A stretch of DNA of 64,000 bases from Opisthocomus hoazin (lineage: Eukaryota; Chordata; Aves; Opisthocomiformes; Opisthocomidae), in contig NC_134434.1 of assembly GCF_030867145.1 (NCBI RefSeq), forward strand, positions 434,001 to 498,000. The letters are read 5' to 3'. Under the pieces are notes generated by a model. It ran no database searches. It was not told the origin of the DNA and saw only the letters and a program-made list of their open reading frames with translations. Position 1 is the first letter of the stretch. Each line of letters opens with the position of its first letter. Both the position numbers and the translations under genes were made by a program. Below are positions 10,501 to 21,858 of the stretch, piece after piece.

Positions 10501-13500
10501 CTGACTTCTATATGCAGAGTCTTGATTAAAGATAACCATCCACTGTGACAGGTAGTCAGATAACAGAAACATATCTTAAATAAATTTAAAAGAACTTACA
10601 ATTTTTAAAAAAGTTACTTTTAACAAGTAACTCATAATTTAACACTGCTAGGTTGGAGGTTTTCCTTCATGACACTCTAGGGAGATGGTTTATTAACTTT
10701 CCTAAAAATGCTTCTTAATTGTTCAACAGGTTCATGAACCACCCAGCTCCAGCAAACAGCCGCTACAAACCCACTTGCTATGAACATGCTGCTAACTGTT
10801 ACACACATGCAGTAAGTACACTTCCTTTTGTTTTTTTTTAAACAAGATGTTGTGGTAAATTTTTGTGTGTTTGGATAGCTAAATGCTTACCTTTACCCGA
10901 GTGTATTCATATTTATGGCCTCTCTGGTTTTGTTCTGTAAGCTTCAGCTAGAACAGTCCAGAAAACGTAATGTTAATGAGATGGCTGGTAATCACTAGTC
11001 CCTGTTCTGAATCTCTAGGGTCTCCACATGCTTCATAAGATTCTTTTTCACCAAAGTGAGTTACATGTCTTTAGATGTTTTTCCTCTGTCCCAGTCAAAG
11101 GATGACTATGGTGAAGTGAATATAGGTGTATACTAGCTAGTCTTGCAAGGCAGATTTCCCAGTACTGTGCTCATGTAGTATTGTGTGAATTGTATACTGC
11201 AAGTATATGAAAGATTTATCCATGTTAGAAGTGGAAGGCTTCATTAGACTGTCATGTGGGTGTTAGCTAGAAGAGCTAGAATGGCTTAGTTCTGATACTT
11301 AATATTTATGAATTGATTCTTCGAGAAATCTCCTATTTTGAAAGAGACACTAATAATGCTGACAGCCCTACTACAAATCCTAGTCTGTCCTTATTCTCAC
11401 GATGTATGGACCCAAGTTAGACTTGAATATATGATATACACAAAATGAAAGTGCCATCCCCTCTTTTATTTTTTTTTTGTTTGTTTTTTTAGTAATTGGG
11501 AAGTTTAATTTGCTGTCTGGAACTTTGAAAAGGACTTAAAAGTGTGTGTTTATTTTTTTAAGATAGCATTTGCCCTTTTATAAAAGCAGCTTGTGCTTCT
11601 CCTCCATCCCTTGTTTAACTCCAAACATCTGAAGTATGTTTGACTTTGTCCTTGGTCTCTTATCTGCAGCGTGTCTGAGTGAGCTACAGAAACAAATGCT
11701 CAAGGTACTGCACGAGACTCTTCAGTTCAGAAAGAGCTCTGTTCTTAAGGATCCTTTGTGTATTTTATAAAAAAACAACATGCAGTTCTGTGGTGCTGGT
11801 AAAAACAGAACCACCTTGGTTTACATATAGAAGAGCTGACTGAAGCTTATGTGTTTTTAAGCCAAGGATCTCATGCATGGCATTATGTAAATACATGCTT
11901 ATTTGCCTAGAGAATGAAGCAATATTCTGTTAGCACAAATATGAAGTTTATCTCATAATCCTTGTACAAATCTTGTTTACTCTGGCCAAAAAGTTTGATT
12001 TCAAAGTACCTGGCAGAAGTTGCTATACTCCTTAGCAATTCTAGCCTTCATCCAGTTGAAAAACAGGCATGTTGTATTCCTGCCTATTGGCAGTAGGTTA
12101 CGGCCAAGATGTCATATCGGGATTTTCTGGTATGCTACAGTTTCTGGCAAAGCTCTCTAATTACTTTCTGAACAGTCAAGCTATGTGCTGAAACCTACCA
12201 TGAACTGTTAACAGCTTGGGGATAGGCAATGTTAACATACTCTTTGGAAGAAAATAAAGTGTAGTATAAAGGAGGGATTGTTACTCCTTAAATAAAATTG
12301 TATGCAACGAATAACTTTTGATTAAAATTTGAAGCCTTGAAATGGCAATCTAATCTGGGAAAGCACAGTGGATTATACAGAAGAAGCTGAGAGGGTTGCT
12401 TGCTTCTGCTCTATGTTACAGACCGTTTTACTAAATGTTAGACCGTCAAGTGGCTGAGTCTTTGCCACTAGATTACAGTCTGAGTTTTCGATTAGACATT
12501 GATGTAATTTCTGCAAAACAGAGTTTAGTGCTGGTTCTCCATATATTTTTTTTCCAAAGCTTTATTCATAATTCAAAAAGTAGTCAACTTGTATTTTACG
12601 AGCCTGGTGGTACTGCTTCAGTAGGTATCTGTCTGGTTTTTGACTTAAAAATACACATTAGTCAGTTTAGGCAGCTGCTTAAAAGCAAACAAACAAACAA
12701 AACCCAAGCAAACCCACACATGAACAACTACAATAGATGGCGGTACAGAATCCCATGCATAGTTTTTTGTTATAATACTTAAAAGGTAGCTTTGTGTTGG
12801 ATAGTAAGTTATCTTCCAATTTCTGACTGGTAAGGCTGTATAAAATCGGGAAGCGCTGGCTTGTCTCTAGACACCAGGAAGCAGGAAGGGCAGCTGAGCA
12901 GTTGAATACAGAGACAGAAAGGACTGCTTTCTGTTTCGAAGAACAGGAGGGACACAGTGTGTGAGAGAAGCAGGAGACATAAGAATTTGAGTTGTAAGCT
13001 AAATCTAAGGGGGGTGGGGTGGCTCTTTCATTGTGCAATGTTCTAGTGTATGTAAGGTTTATGAGACAGAAGATATGCTCTGTTGTATTAAAACCTCAGA
13101 ATTTAGGCACAGCTTGCCTTATACTGCTCTGAAAGTTTCTTGCAATTGCCTTAAAAGCAGGAACTATTCTTAAAATAAGTTATAGTCTCGCTATTTCAGT
13201 CTTGGGTTGTGTAGGCATGGAAAAATGAAGAAAGAAGTGTAAATATTTCAAAAATGAGGCTTGGAGCATTTGCCAGGCCATCTGAGCATGGAAAAAGGGA
13301 TCATCAAAATTTCAGAAGGGCTCTTACGATGAAAATGTCTCCATTCTACGTGACTGATATTAGCAGTTTCTCTGCTCTCTATGTATCACGCAGCCCTGGT
13401 TGCCAGTAGGCTTCCTGCTCCACGATGCTCGTCTCCTTGTTTGAGGAGAGAAGATGATGAACAGGGGGACTCTGTGCTTGGCCTCAGGGCTGCACTCCTG

Positions 13501-16500
13501 GCGCAGGCAGCTTGAGATGGACACAGCCCTTCATGGTTCCCTCTAAGTGTTGTGTGTGAATTTGGCTTCATTGCTGATCTTTCCATTGCCTTGCCTCCCG
13601 AAGAGGAAATGTAGGGACTGTCTTCATGTTGTTAGTGTTTCCCTCGCAATGAAAGGCACATGAGATCGCAACAGTAACACCACGCAGTGGCTTGTGCATC
13701 CAGGGTCATTGTTGCTGACTACATGACGTGCATAGCCTTGCGAGCAAAGAAAATAACATAATTTGCCATGAATGTTACATACAAAAGCAAAGTTTTTGAA
13801 CAGATTTTTAAACCTCTTTATGGGAAAGATTGTCTACAGAAATATGGAAAGAATGCAGGTAAAATACTGACCAACGTGCCAGTGTCCTTAGCAACCCTGA
13901 ACAGAGGGAAGGTATCAGATGCGTAAGTTAGTAACCAGAGAGTTTAATTTCCCTGAAGGATGCCTGGTTGGGTTTACAGCTTACTGTGTCAGCGTCTTTC
14001 TTTGTGCCTTAACGCTTTTTGCAGTGGCTGCTGTTCGTGACAGTAGGGGTTGTGGTAGCTGGTTTCCCAAAATACATCACGTGGGCGTTGTGCCCAAGTC
14101 TCCTCTTAAAGATTCCCACCTATAGCTGTAAATAAATACATCCTTTGTCTTCCTTCTTATTGCAAAGGGGGTTGTAACTTCATGCTCTCATTTTGTTCTG
14201 GCATTTCTCTAGAAAACTTAGTGAAACTATTGCCTCTTCTCTTGTTCTGTAGCTCTCTCTTCCAGCCCTATTTCTGATTTAGCAAGTATAAATCAAGGTG
14301 CTAAAATTAGCAAATTGGAGCATCACAGTTCTGGTTTTGTTCATAGTACATTAAGTTGGTGGATTTGGCGATATTGATTTGGAAGAGTTGCACTTCCTGA
14401 TGAAATAAGCAAAGCTTTTTGTGACTAGTTTGTGGCTAGTTTTATTACTAGGAATGCTGGCAACTTGGAAATGCTGTGTCATTGCTGTAACATGACACAG
14501 CACAATCACGCTCATGCTATTAGTTCTGATTCTTTGACTATTTTTTTTGTAAATACCCCTTCTATTAAAGGACCGATTGATTGCTTCTCTGTTCCGGTGA
14601 TTAAAATGCAATTCTTGTGCTAGAGATGTTTTCAAATTGTTATATTTCTTTTGTAAGATGAATGTTAGATACAATGAAGTCCATCATATCATACGTTGTC
14701 TGGTATGGCATTAGTGTCTAAAGACCTCTTATCCAGTTGGCTGGAACAGCAGGGTATCGTTTCTGGATTTTGTCTTCAATCTAGCTATTTTTGGTCAGAA
14801 AAAGAGTAATAAACCATCTCTTGTTTAGTCTAACAGTTCCCATGATGCCTATCAGGCACAGAGGGAAAGTGTTTCCAAATAGAATACTTGGAAAAAACAA
14901 CAAATCCTTCTCATGTTAGTATAGTGCTGTTCCCTGTGAGAAGCAGAATCGTTCCTCAGAGCCAGGACAAGGCAGAAAATAGATTAATTCAGCTCTTCAT
15001 CCATGTACTCATTTGTAGTGTATTCTTCATTCTGAAGGTGCAAAGAAAGAGGTGATAAGAGAACTTCTTATTTGTTTTAACTCTGTAAATTTATATACAA
15101 TAATTGCTAGAAAAATGATTGGCAGCAAACTCTGTTGGACCAATTGAGCATTACACACCATGGCTTAACTTGTGAAATATTTATTTTAGTAGACTAGTAA
15201 AAAGCTGGGATACCTGTGTAAGAAAGGCAGGTTGTTCTGTGTAATATCCAGACTGGTTTCCAAAGAGGTCTTCATGCCTATAAAATGCGGTCAGTCGGTG
15301 CTCCAGGCAGAATCTGAGCAGCTCACACGCAGACTTTTGCCAGGGAGTTAGTAGGGAATTGCTATTTTATCCAGTTACTTGTGTTCATGACTCTTGCACG
15401 TACATAATCTCTCTGCAAACTTTTAGTTCTCTGTCAAGTATAGTTAAAATTTAAATTTGCACTTGATATTGGGGAGGAAACTGATGGATACAGCATGACT
15501 GCACAACTTGAAGAAACACAGCTAAACAGCTATTTCTGGAGTTTAGCATCTTCCTGCCTCCTGCAAGAACTAAATTAAACAACTGCCACATTTAATCAGT
15601 TCCTTGCTGTTGCAAGGGCTTCAGCCGCACTTGAAACTGTATGCCGTGCATGGAAAACAGGAGGGACTAATCTCCTGAGGAGTGAAACACTTTAACCTCT
15701 CTTGAATCTGGGGGCTGTCCAGGATATGTTTGTGGAAATTTATGGTTTGTGATAAATGAGAAGTCAGGCTGGCAGACTATTTTGGCCTTAGAGTGCATAA
15801 GGTCAACTTCCATAGTCTCATTCCAAAACTCGGAAAGTGTTTTCACCTCTGGTCCAAATGCTGTGGCTGTAGGAATGCCATGCTTTTCATTTCCACGGCT
15901 CTACAGCTTTCAGAGTAAATGTACTAAATTTTGCGAAAAGGAAGGAAATATAATAGTAATGAAGCTACAGTTGGCATACTTCAAAAGCCAGAAGTAAAAG
16001 CCACCTTTTTATTTTTTTTTTTTTAACTCTTTGGATTAACTAACTACTTCTCAGATTCATTCGGTATACTTTGCGTGTTCTGCCCTGGAGCTGTGATCGG
16101 AGCCTCAGTTTCTCCTAGTCTGTACGCAGCTGGAGGACAGAGACAGCGCAGGCCAGACCAGAACTTCGCACTCTGAGCTGTCGAACTTGTAATGCAAAGC
16201 AGAGGTGCCAGATTTGTTTCAACATTGCTTGTTCCTAGCTTGATTGTTTACCATGTGAGACTTAGGTGAAACTACGAAGAATTTAACCTATGCAGCTTAT
16301 TTACAATTCAAGTGGACAAATTAACATCGTAAGACACGCCAGCGGGGCTGGAAGGGAGCTTGTGCGCCTAACTTAGAAGGCTGACAAAGATACACCTTCA
16401 TAGTGGAAGGAGACAGGCAGAAACGTCTGAGCCAGCAGGTTCTTTTCTTTAAATACTTGTGGCATGTGCTCCTCCCCCCGCTTTGTTTTTTTCTGAATGA

Positions 16501-19500
16501 GACAAAGCTACATGATGTAATTTATTCTGGAAAGGAGTGTAGTTTTAAATGTATATGAAGCCTGCAGCCCACTTCTTAGATCCTTCATGCGAGCATGCTA
16601 ATTCCATCATGGTGTTCTAACAGTGGTTGTTTTGGAAGACGTGAATTAAAGCTGCTTGAGAGGCAGGTGGTAAGGAAAACAGACTTGGATACACTGCATG
16701 AAAAGAACATCATCTTTGTGGATGAAGAATCTATTCATAAAAGAAGTTTGCAGCTGATTTATTTACGATATCTAAAACCCAAGTTCTGCAAAGCCTTTGC
16801 TTAATTATCTTCTACTTAACTGCATACTTCTAAATGCTGAAGTTTTTCATGTAGAATTGAAGTTTCTTTTGGTCTGTCCTGTGCTCAGCCTCTGTGCACA
16901 AGAGGTGGTTTAGGTCCAAGCCTAGAGTAAGACCAAAAACTTCTTTTAGAATATAAAGCAGAATGTGGAAATAAAAACACTACTAAGGCTTAGCAAATTC
17001 TTTTGTTTCTCTGATGTTGTGTCACGGCTAGAGAAGCTAGTAACCTAGCTGAACACCCCGTGAGGAGAAATTTGTCACAAATGGGTATAATCTAGATGTC
17101 TGAGACATTGCCAAAGCCTTGATGCTGGTATATCAACATACAACTAAAAGAAAAACTTGCTCCGGTTAGGAGCATGCTGTCAGATGTTGTACATGCGGGC
17201 TTATATGGCATACTGCGGTGTTATCTGCCCTGCTGTTGCTGTGCTGTGGGTGGTACAGCTGGGGCTGGCTGCGAGGAAAGATTTAACAACAGCCTTTTGT
17301 TTTCTTAGTTCCTCATTGTCCCTGCGATTGTGGGGAGTGCCCTTCTCCACCGGCTTTCCGATGATCGATGGGAAAAGATAACAGCGTGGATGTACGGCAT
17401 GGGGCTCTGCGCGCTCTTCATTGTCTCCACAGTATTTCATATTGTTTCTTGGAAAAAGAGTCACCTAAGGTATCACTATAGCTCTTGTATAAGGTGTTTT
17501 ATTTTCATGTTCTGTGATGTTTTTCCATTGTGTTTCTCAAATGGTCAAAACCATGATTTTACAGAAGGCTGGAGCAGTACCTTGTACCAAGTCACAAAAA
17601 CCCCACCTTTCATTCTGTTGGAAGAAATAGCGAGCCAAGCTCATATAGAAACAAACTTTAATGTCTGCTGCCTTTTTGTGAGGAAAATATGTGTTTTTCT
17701 AGGCCCCAGTAGGTCTTAATACAGAAATTGCATGAGAAAAACATAATCTAAGTGCATGGCAGATACCATGCCGTTGCAGAAATGAGAATGCTGTCTAGGA
17801 CTATGGCATGCTCAAATACTTTGGGGAACAGAGATTTTGCCAAGAGAATTATAATACGATAACGCAGCTAACAAGCAGAAAGCCTCCTTGGTAGCAAGGC
17901 AGCAATAGCAAAACCAAGTTGTGAGATTTTTTTATTCTTATTTTATTTTTTGATCCCATTATGACTCCTGTTTAATTCTGGGCCATAAACTAGATTTAAC
18001 CAGTAGTCACTGAATAGTAGCGGTTAGTTTCTGGATTACACAGAATCACAGAATGGTAGGGGTTGGAAGGGACCTCTGTGGGTCATCTAGTCCAACCCTC
18101 CTGCTGAAGCAGAGTCACCTACAGTAGGCTGTAGAGGACCTTGTCCAGGTGGGTCTTGAATATCTCCAGAGAAGGAGACTCCACAACCTCCCTGGGCAGC
18201 CTGTTCCAGTGCTCCGTCACCCTCAGAGGTCAGAAATTCTTCCTCATGTTCAGATGGAACTTCCTCTGCTACAGTTTGTGCCCATTGCCCCTTGTCCTGT
18301 CGCTGGGCACCACTGAAAAGAGCTTGGCCCCATCCTCCTGACACCCACTCTTCAGATATTTGTAAGTATATATTAGGTCCCCTCGCAGCCTTCTCTTCTT
18401 CAGGCTGAACAAGCCCAGCTCCCTCAGCCTCTCCTCGTAGGAGAGATGTTCCAGTCCCCTCACCATCCTTGTAGCCCTCCGCTGGACTCTCTCCAGTAGC
18501 TCTTCATCTTTCTTGAACTGGGGAGCCCAGAACTGGACCCAGTACTCCAGATGGGGCCTCACTAGGGCAGTGCAGAGGGGAAGGAGAACCTCCCTCGACC
18601 TGCTGGCCACACTAAGGGCTCTTAGGGAGAGCCGATATGACAGCTTTCTGCCTCCTTGCCAGAGAGCAGGATGGGGGCAGGGGGAGAGGGGGAGAGGAAT
18701 GGAGGAGTGCTCATCTCCTGTGTGCCTCGCTTGTGACCTCCTGAAGCTGGATGGTCTTCCAGATGATTTTAAGAGGTTTTGGAGCTGATGGTATTTTCCC
18801 CAAAGTAATTCCAAAGTGTGTCAGGATACCGAGATGATACAAAAATATTTTCAAAATCTGTCTTGGTGACTTATTCTCTTTCATACTAGGACAATGGAGC
18901 ACTGCTTTCACATGTGTGACAGAATGATGATCTATGTCTTTATTGCGGCCTCATACGCACCATGGTAAGAAATCTGAAGTGCAGCTTCAGCGTTAAAGCT
19001 TTTTCCAATGTAAACAGTTTATCATTGAGGCTTTCCAAAAACATGTATATGGGTGTCTTCTTAGATGCAATTGACCACATTCTGCATTGTGAAATGCAAC
19101 GTACTGTAATCTCCTGGGATTTGCTGCACAGAAAGTAATATTAGAAAACAGCAGTAAAGTCATTTATTTATTTTCCGCATACCACAGTTTGTGCTTCCCT
19201 CATATCAGTGCAAACACACCTGCTGCCTCTCTGTGCCTAGAATGTCCAAGTGTCTTCTCTCCCATCATGCTGAAGTTACAGTTCTGGGTATTTATTTGTT
19301 TTTGTCAAGCCCCGCTATTCTTCTGTCAGCGTGGTCCGTTCATTCATTACTTCTGTCTTTTGAAATCTTTGTACCTCCAGGTTAAATCTACGTGAGCTTG
19401 GACCTCTAGCGTCTCACATGCGTTGGTTTATCTGGCTGATGGCTGCTGGAGGAACCATTTATGTATTTCTCTACCATGAAAAGTAAGAATTATTATTTGC

Positions 19501-21858
19501 ATTTCACTTTAAACTGAAATTAAAAGGTGGAGTCTTTCTTGCTCTCTGAGTGTTCCTATCCAGCCTTTCACACACTGAAGAAAGAGCTTCGAAACAGTGG
19601 AAATACGTAATGAGAATGGTGCACACTTACATCTTGTCAGAAGATAATTGTGTTCACCCTGTCATAACGTCATTAGGCTCTTTTATTGTCTTCCCTTAAA
19701 GGGGTGGGAGGGAAACATCCACTTCTACAACTTTAACTTTTGCTACAAAAAAACAGGGGTGGGAGTGGGTAAGATAAGAGAAACCAGTTAGAATGATGCC
19801 ATTTTTTGTGCCCCTGATTTACATAGCATTGTGTATAGATTATACTGCAACATTTTACTGTTTATGTACTGATGCCTATTGACTCCTTCTAGCTGCTTGT
19901 TTTGGTTTTAAGATGCAAGTTCTTGAGTTTCAGACTTGAATTCTTGAGCCTGCTTTCATTATTTATCCTCAGAGCAAGACCCAACTTTTTTGTTTTGGAG
20001 GTGAACTACTGAGATTCTTGTCAAATAAGAAAATACAAGTTGTCTCAATGTTTTATTCCCGCTAGTACTTAATGCAAATGAGTGCATCTGGGCAGTATTT
20101 GGAGATGGTATTGCTTGCAACTGTCCAATGCAGAGATAAATACTAGCTTTATTTTTGTCATAAAGCATTGGTTATCTATCTACATAGAAAGCTTTTGGAA
20201 TAGTTTAATGGGCCCATGCTAACATAAAATTTAAAATACTTTCTCTGCTGTTGAAAGAAATGTTCATCCTCTTGTACACCTCCTTAAATTACTAAAATCA
20301 TTCCTTTTTAGGTATAAGATCGTTGAACTCTTTTTCTATTTAGCGATGGGATTTTCTCCTGCTCTAGTAGTGACATCCATGGTAAGGAATGTGACTATTA
20401 ACATTACAAACACACAGACTTTCGTTTTATAACTAGCTTAAGTCCTAGTGCAGCTCTTTCTTCTCAAAAGATGTTAATTTTAGTCCACCATATTTGTAAA
20501 CATTCTCTGCAGAAGAACCACATATAGTCAGTTATTTTGGGTTTATAGTTTACGTTCAATGAAATGCTACCGTGTTTTGTTGAATCTGGGTCACAGAGTC
20601 TAGATAAAAAGAGCTTAGGTTCCAAGCTTCACTTCTGAAGACCCTCACTTCTGAAAGGATATTGGATGTGACTATTCAATTGCTTCCATTTGAGTAAAAA
20701 TGATAAAGATGTGAAGTACCTTAGCCTGTCAAGGAATGTTTCTAGATTTTACTACTTATGAACTTAACTTGATGCTCACTTATCACTTACAGATTGGGAA
20801 AGAAGCTTTTTATTTAGGAAGGTGCGATGGACTTCTGATAACATGTTGTCCTTTTCTCTTGGTGTATGTAAGACCTCTCTGGAAAATCTAATCTATTGAT
20901 TCTGTGGTCTGCACCAAGATGGGGGAACTACATTGGCTCTTGCCCCTTTCAAAATTACTTAGGGGCAACAAAACTAGAAGATTTTATCTCTGCTAGAGGC
21001 TTCTTTTTGTCAGTGAAGCAGGAGAAGTCTGAAAATTTGAGTAGTAGTTGAACTGTATGAAACTGGTGCACTGTATCTGGGATACTTGATGTCTCAGCAG
21101 TTGGTATTTTTTTTTAAAAAGGTTTCTTGGTGCATCTGTAAAGCATCCTACTCCATCTTGTCCACATCAAAACTTTTACTATTCTTTATTTATGGTTGCA
21201 CATTTTAAATAACTTTGAATAACCCTCTCTGCTGCTAATATAAATCTGACATCTCTACAAGGTAACACCAGTTACAGTATTTAACTGTTCCATATGAACA
21301 CTGTGCTATACCAAAACCTTGCTACATGCTTGATCCCACTAGTAGGAGTTGCGGTAAACGCACGCTTACACACAATGAGCGTGAAGCAACGCATCAACCT
21401 GTTCTTAATTCTTGAGTTATCCCGCTATTACTTCTGCGGTGCTACTGAGACATATTATATAAATATATCATTATATATTTCACAAAGAGTAATATAAATA
21501 CACTGGTTTTCTCACTCGTCTATCTGTCATACCTGAGATGTTCTGAGCTGACAGGCAGCTTTCTTTTCTGGGGCGGAAAGCACGTTGTATTTTGTATGTG
21601 AAATACCCTTTTCCTTCCTTCACACCCTACCCCTAATCTTTCCTTGTTAATTGACAGAGCAACACCGATGGACTTCAGGAGGTTGCCTGGGGAGGCTTGA
21701 TCTATTGTCTGGGTGTGGTGTTCTTCAAGAGCGATGGAGTCATTCCGTTTGCCCATGCCATCTGGCACTTATTTGTGGCCACAGCAGCTGCTGTTCATTA
21801 CTATGCCATTTGGAAGTACCTTTACAGAAGTCCTGCAGACATAATACGTCACTTATGA
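4522..21858 (+). CDS. MMD: MMD (PAQR11), monocyte to macrophage differentiation associated; seven coding exons
   Basis: A seven-pass membrane protein of the PAQR / haemolysin-III-like family. Joining 4522-4550, 10730-10811, 17309-17469, 18890-18964, 19381-19482, 20312-20381 and 21658-21858 gives 239 residues, one more than human MMD as I recall it. All introns are GT-AG and the phases join cleanly. PAQR hallmarks are present: the E28..N32..H36 motif in [12 protein letters not shown]77-x3-H81 in STVFH, D101 in HMCDRM, and H206-x3-H210 in HAIWH. H81, D101, H206 and H210 would be the metal site by analogy with adiponectin receptors. Family members sit in Golgi, lysosomal or other internal membranes; MMD is tied to macrophage activation, and its biochemical activity is not settled. 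Promoter: CpG island. The start was chosen by family length; its context is weak (C at -3), and an in-frame ATG in better context lies 582 bp upstream. Confidence 0.96.
4888..4912 (+). repeat. 25-nt G homopolymer
   Basis: An uninterrupted run of G lies 338 bp downstream of the exon 1 donor, on the transcribed (RNA-like) strand. It can form G-quadruplexes in DNA and in nascent RNA. Run length in assemblies is often wrong for such tracts. Confidence 0.9.
9062..9085. repeat. 24-bp perfect palindrome with CAGCTG core
   Basis: The half-site GGTCTTCAGCAG is followed immediately by its exact reverse complement. The centre is an E-box CAGCTG. A perfect palindrome of this length is not expected by chance in 64 kb. 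It lies in MMD intron 1, about 1.65 kb before exon 2. Confidence 0.85.
10730..10811 (+). CDS. MMD: MMD coding exon 2
   Basis: It encodes residues 10-37, [20 protein letters not shown] and ANCYTHA, the conserved PAQR segment just before the first membrane helix (E28, N32, H36). It is flanked by TTCAACAG and GTAAGT. It is too short for an open-frame search, and was found by reading the protein across the splice sites. Confidence 0.96.
10812..17308 (+). other. MMD: MMD intron 2
   Basis: This 6.5 kb AT-rich intron has poly-T stretches and a short CAAA repeat near 12.69 kb. Open frames on either strand are short and show no recognisable domain. I see no transposon I can name. Confidence 0.85.
17309..17469 (+). 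CDS. MMD: MMD coding exon 3 (TM1-TM2)
   Basis: It encodes residues 38-91. It starts [19 protein letters not shown] (TM1 and loop) and continues through [19 protein letters not shown] (TM2, carrying the S77-x3-H81 metal-site motif) to WKKSHLR. The acceptor is TTTCTTAG. The donor GTATCA is weaker than the other donors of the gene. Confidence 0.97.
17470..18889 (+). other. MMD: MMD intron 3
   Basis: This 1.4 kb intron carries a CR1 LINE in antisense orientation in its second half. Between the CR1 and exon 4 is a short purine-rich segment (about 18660-18710). Confidence 0.9.
18039..18620 (-). mobile_element. CR1 LINE, 5'-truncated, antisense in MMD intron 3
   Basis: The + strand begins with the reversed CR1 3' end, CAGAATCACAGAATGGTAGG. 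On the - strand it translates to the C-terminal end of the CR1 reverse-transcriptase ORF, including [20 protein letters not shown] and [20 protein letters not shown], with the frame open to near the 3'UTR. Only the last 0.6 kb of the element remains, so it cannot move on its own. The first 64 bp are identical to the copy at 54.4 kb, so both belong to the same subfamily. The truncation point near 18.62 kb is approximate. Confidence 0.93.
18890..18964 (+). CDS. MMD: MMD coding exon 4 (TM3)
   Basis: It encodes [20 protein letters not shown] and SYAPW, residues 92-116, with D101 as the presumed fourth metal ligand or catalytic-site acid. It is flanked by CATACTAG and GTAAGA. A CR1 insertion lies about 270 bp upstream in the preceding intron. 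Confidence 0.97.
18965..19380 (+). other. MMD: MMD intron 4
   Basis: A short 416-bp intron. Nothing is recognised in it beyond splice sites and an ordinary polypyrimidine tract. Confidence 0.95.
19381..19482 (+). CDS. MMD: MMD coding exon 5 (TM4)
   Basis: It encodes residues 116-150, [20 protein letters not shown] followed by [14 protein letters not shown]. The hydrophobic run is one of the central helices. It is flanked by ACCTCCAG and GTAAGA. Confidence 0.97.
19483..20311 (+). other. MMD: MMD intron 5
   Basis: An 829-bp intron with a TTCCTTTTTAG acceptor. I see no repeats or internal exon. Confidence 0.95.
20312..20381 (+). CDS. MMD: MMD coding exon 6 (TM5)
   Basis: It encodes [20 protein letters not shown] followed by TSM, residues 151-173. 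It is flanked by CTTTTTAG and GTAAGG. The exon ends on a codon boundary. Confidence 0.96.
20382..21657 (+). other. MMD: MMD intron 6
   Basis: A 1.28 kb AT-rich intron with a pyrimidine-rich acceptor ending TTGACAG. Nothing else is recognised. Confidence 0.95.
21658..21858 (+). CDS. MMD: MMD terminal coding exon 7 (TM6-TM7, stop)
   Basis: It encodes residues 174-239, from [20 protein letters not shown] through [20 protein letters not shown] to the C-terminus SPADIIRHL and TGA. It carries the H206-x3-H210 motif of the PAQR metal site. It reads [13 protein letters not shown] where I recall human as NNTDGLQELACGG, so the Cys-to-Trp change in the loop is worth comparing across birds. Confidence 0.97.
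   Translation, partial: SNTDGLQEVAWGGLIYCLGVVFFKSDGVIPFAHAIWHLFVATAAAVHYYAIWKYLYRSPADIIRHL

Larger units (their letters stand above)
4551..10729 (+). other. MMD: MMD intron 1
   Basis: This 6.2 kb intron starts inside the CpG island and turns AT-rich after about 5.6 kb. It holds a 25-base G run at 4888-4912, a 24-bp perfect palindrome at 9062-9085 and a short TTGG repeat near 9533-9544. I see no internal exon or recognisable transposon. Confidence 0.85.

Noticed and set aside
18269-18814. 181-codon - strand frame with reverse-transcriptase-like sequence as a gene
   Set aside because: It is the tail of a 5'-truncated CR1 LINE, not a host gene and not an intact element.
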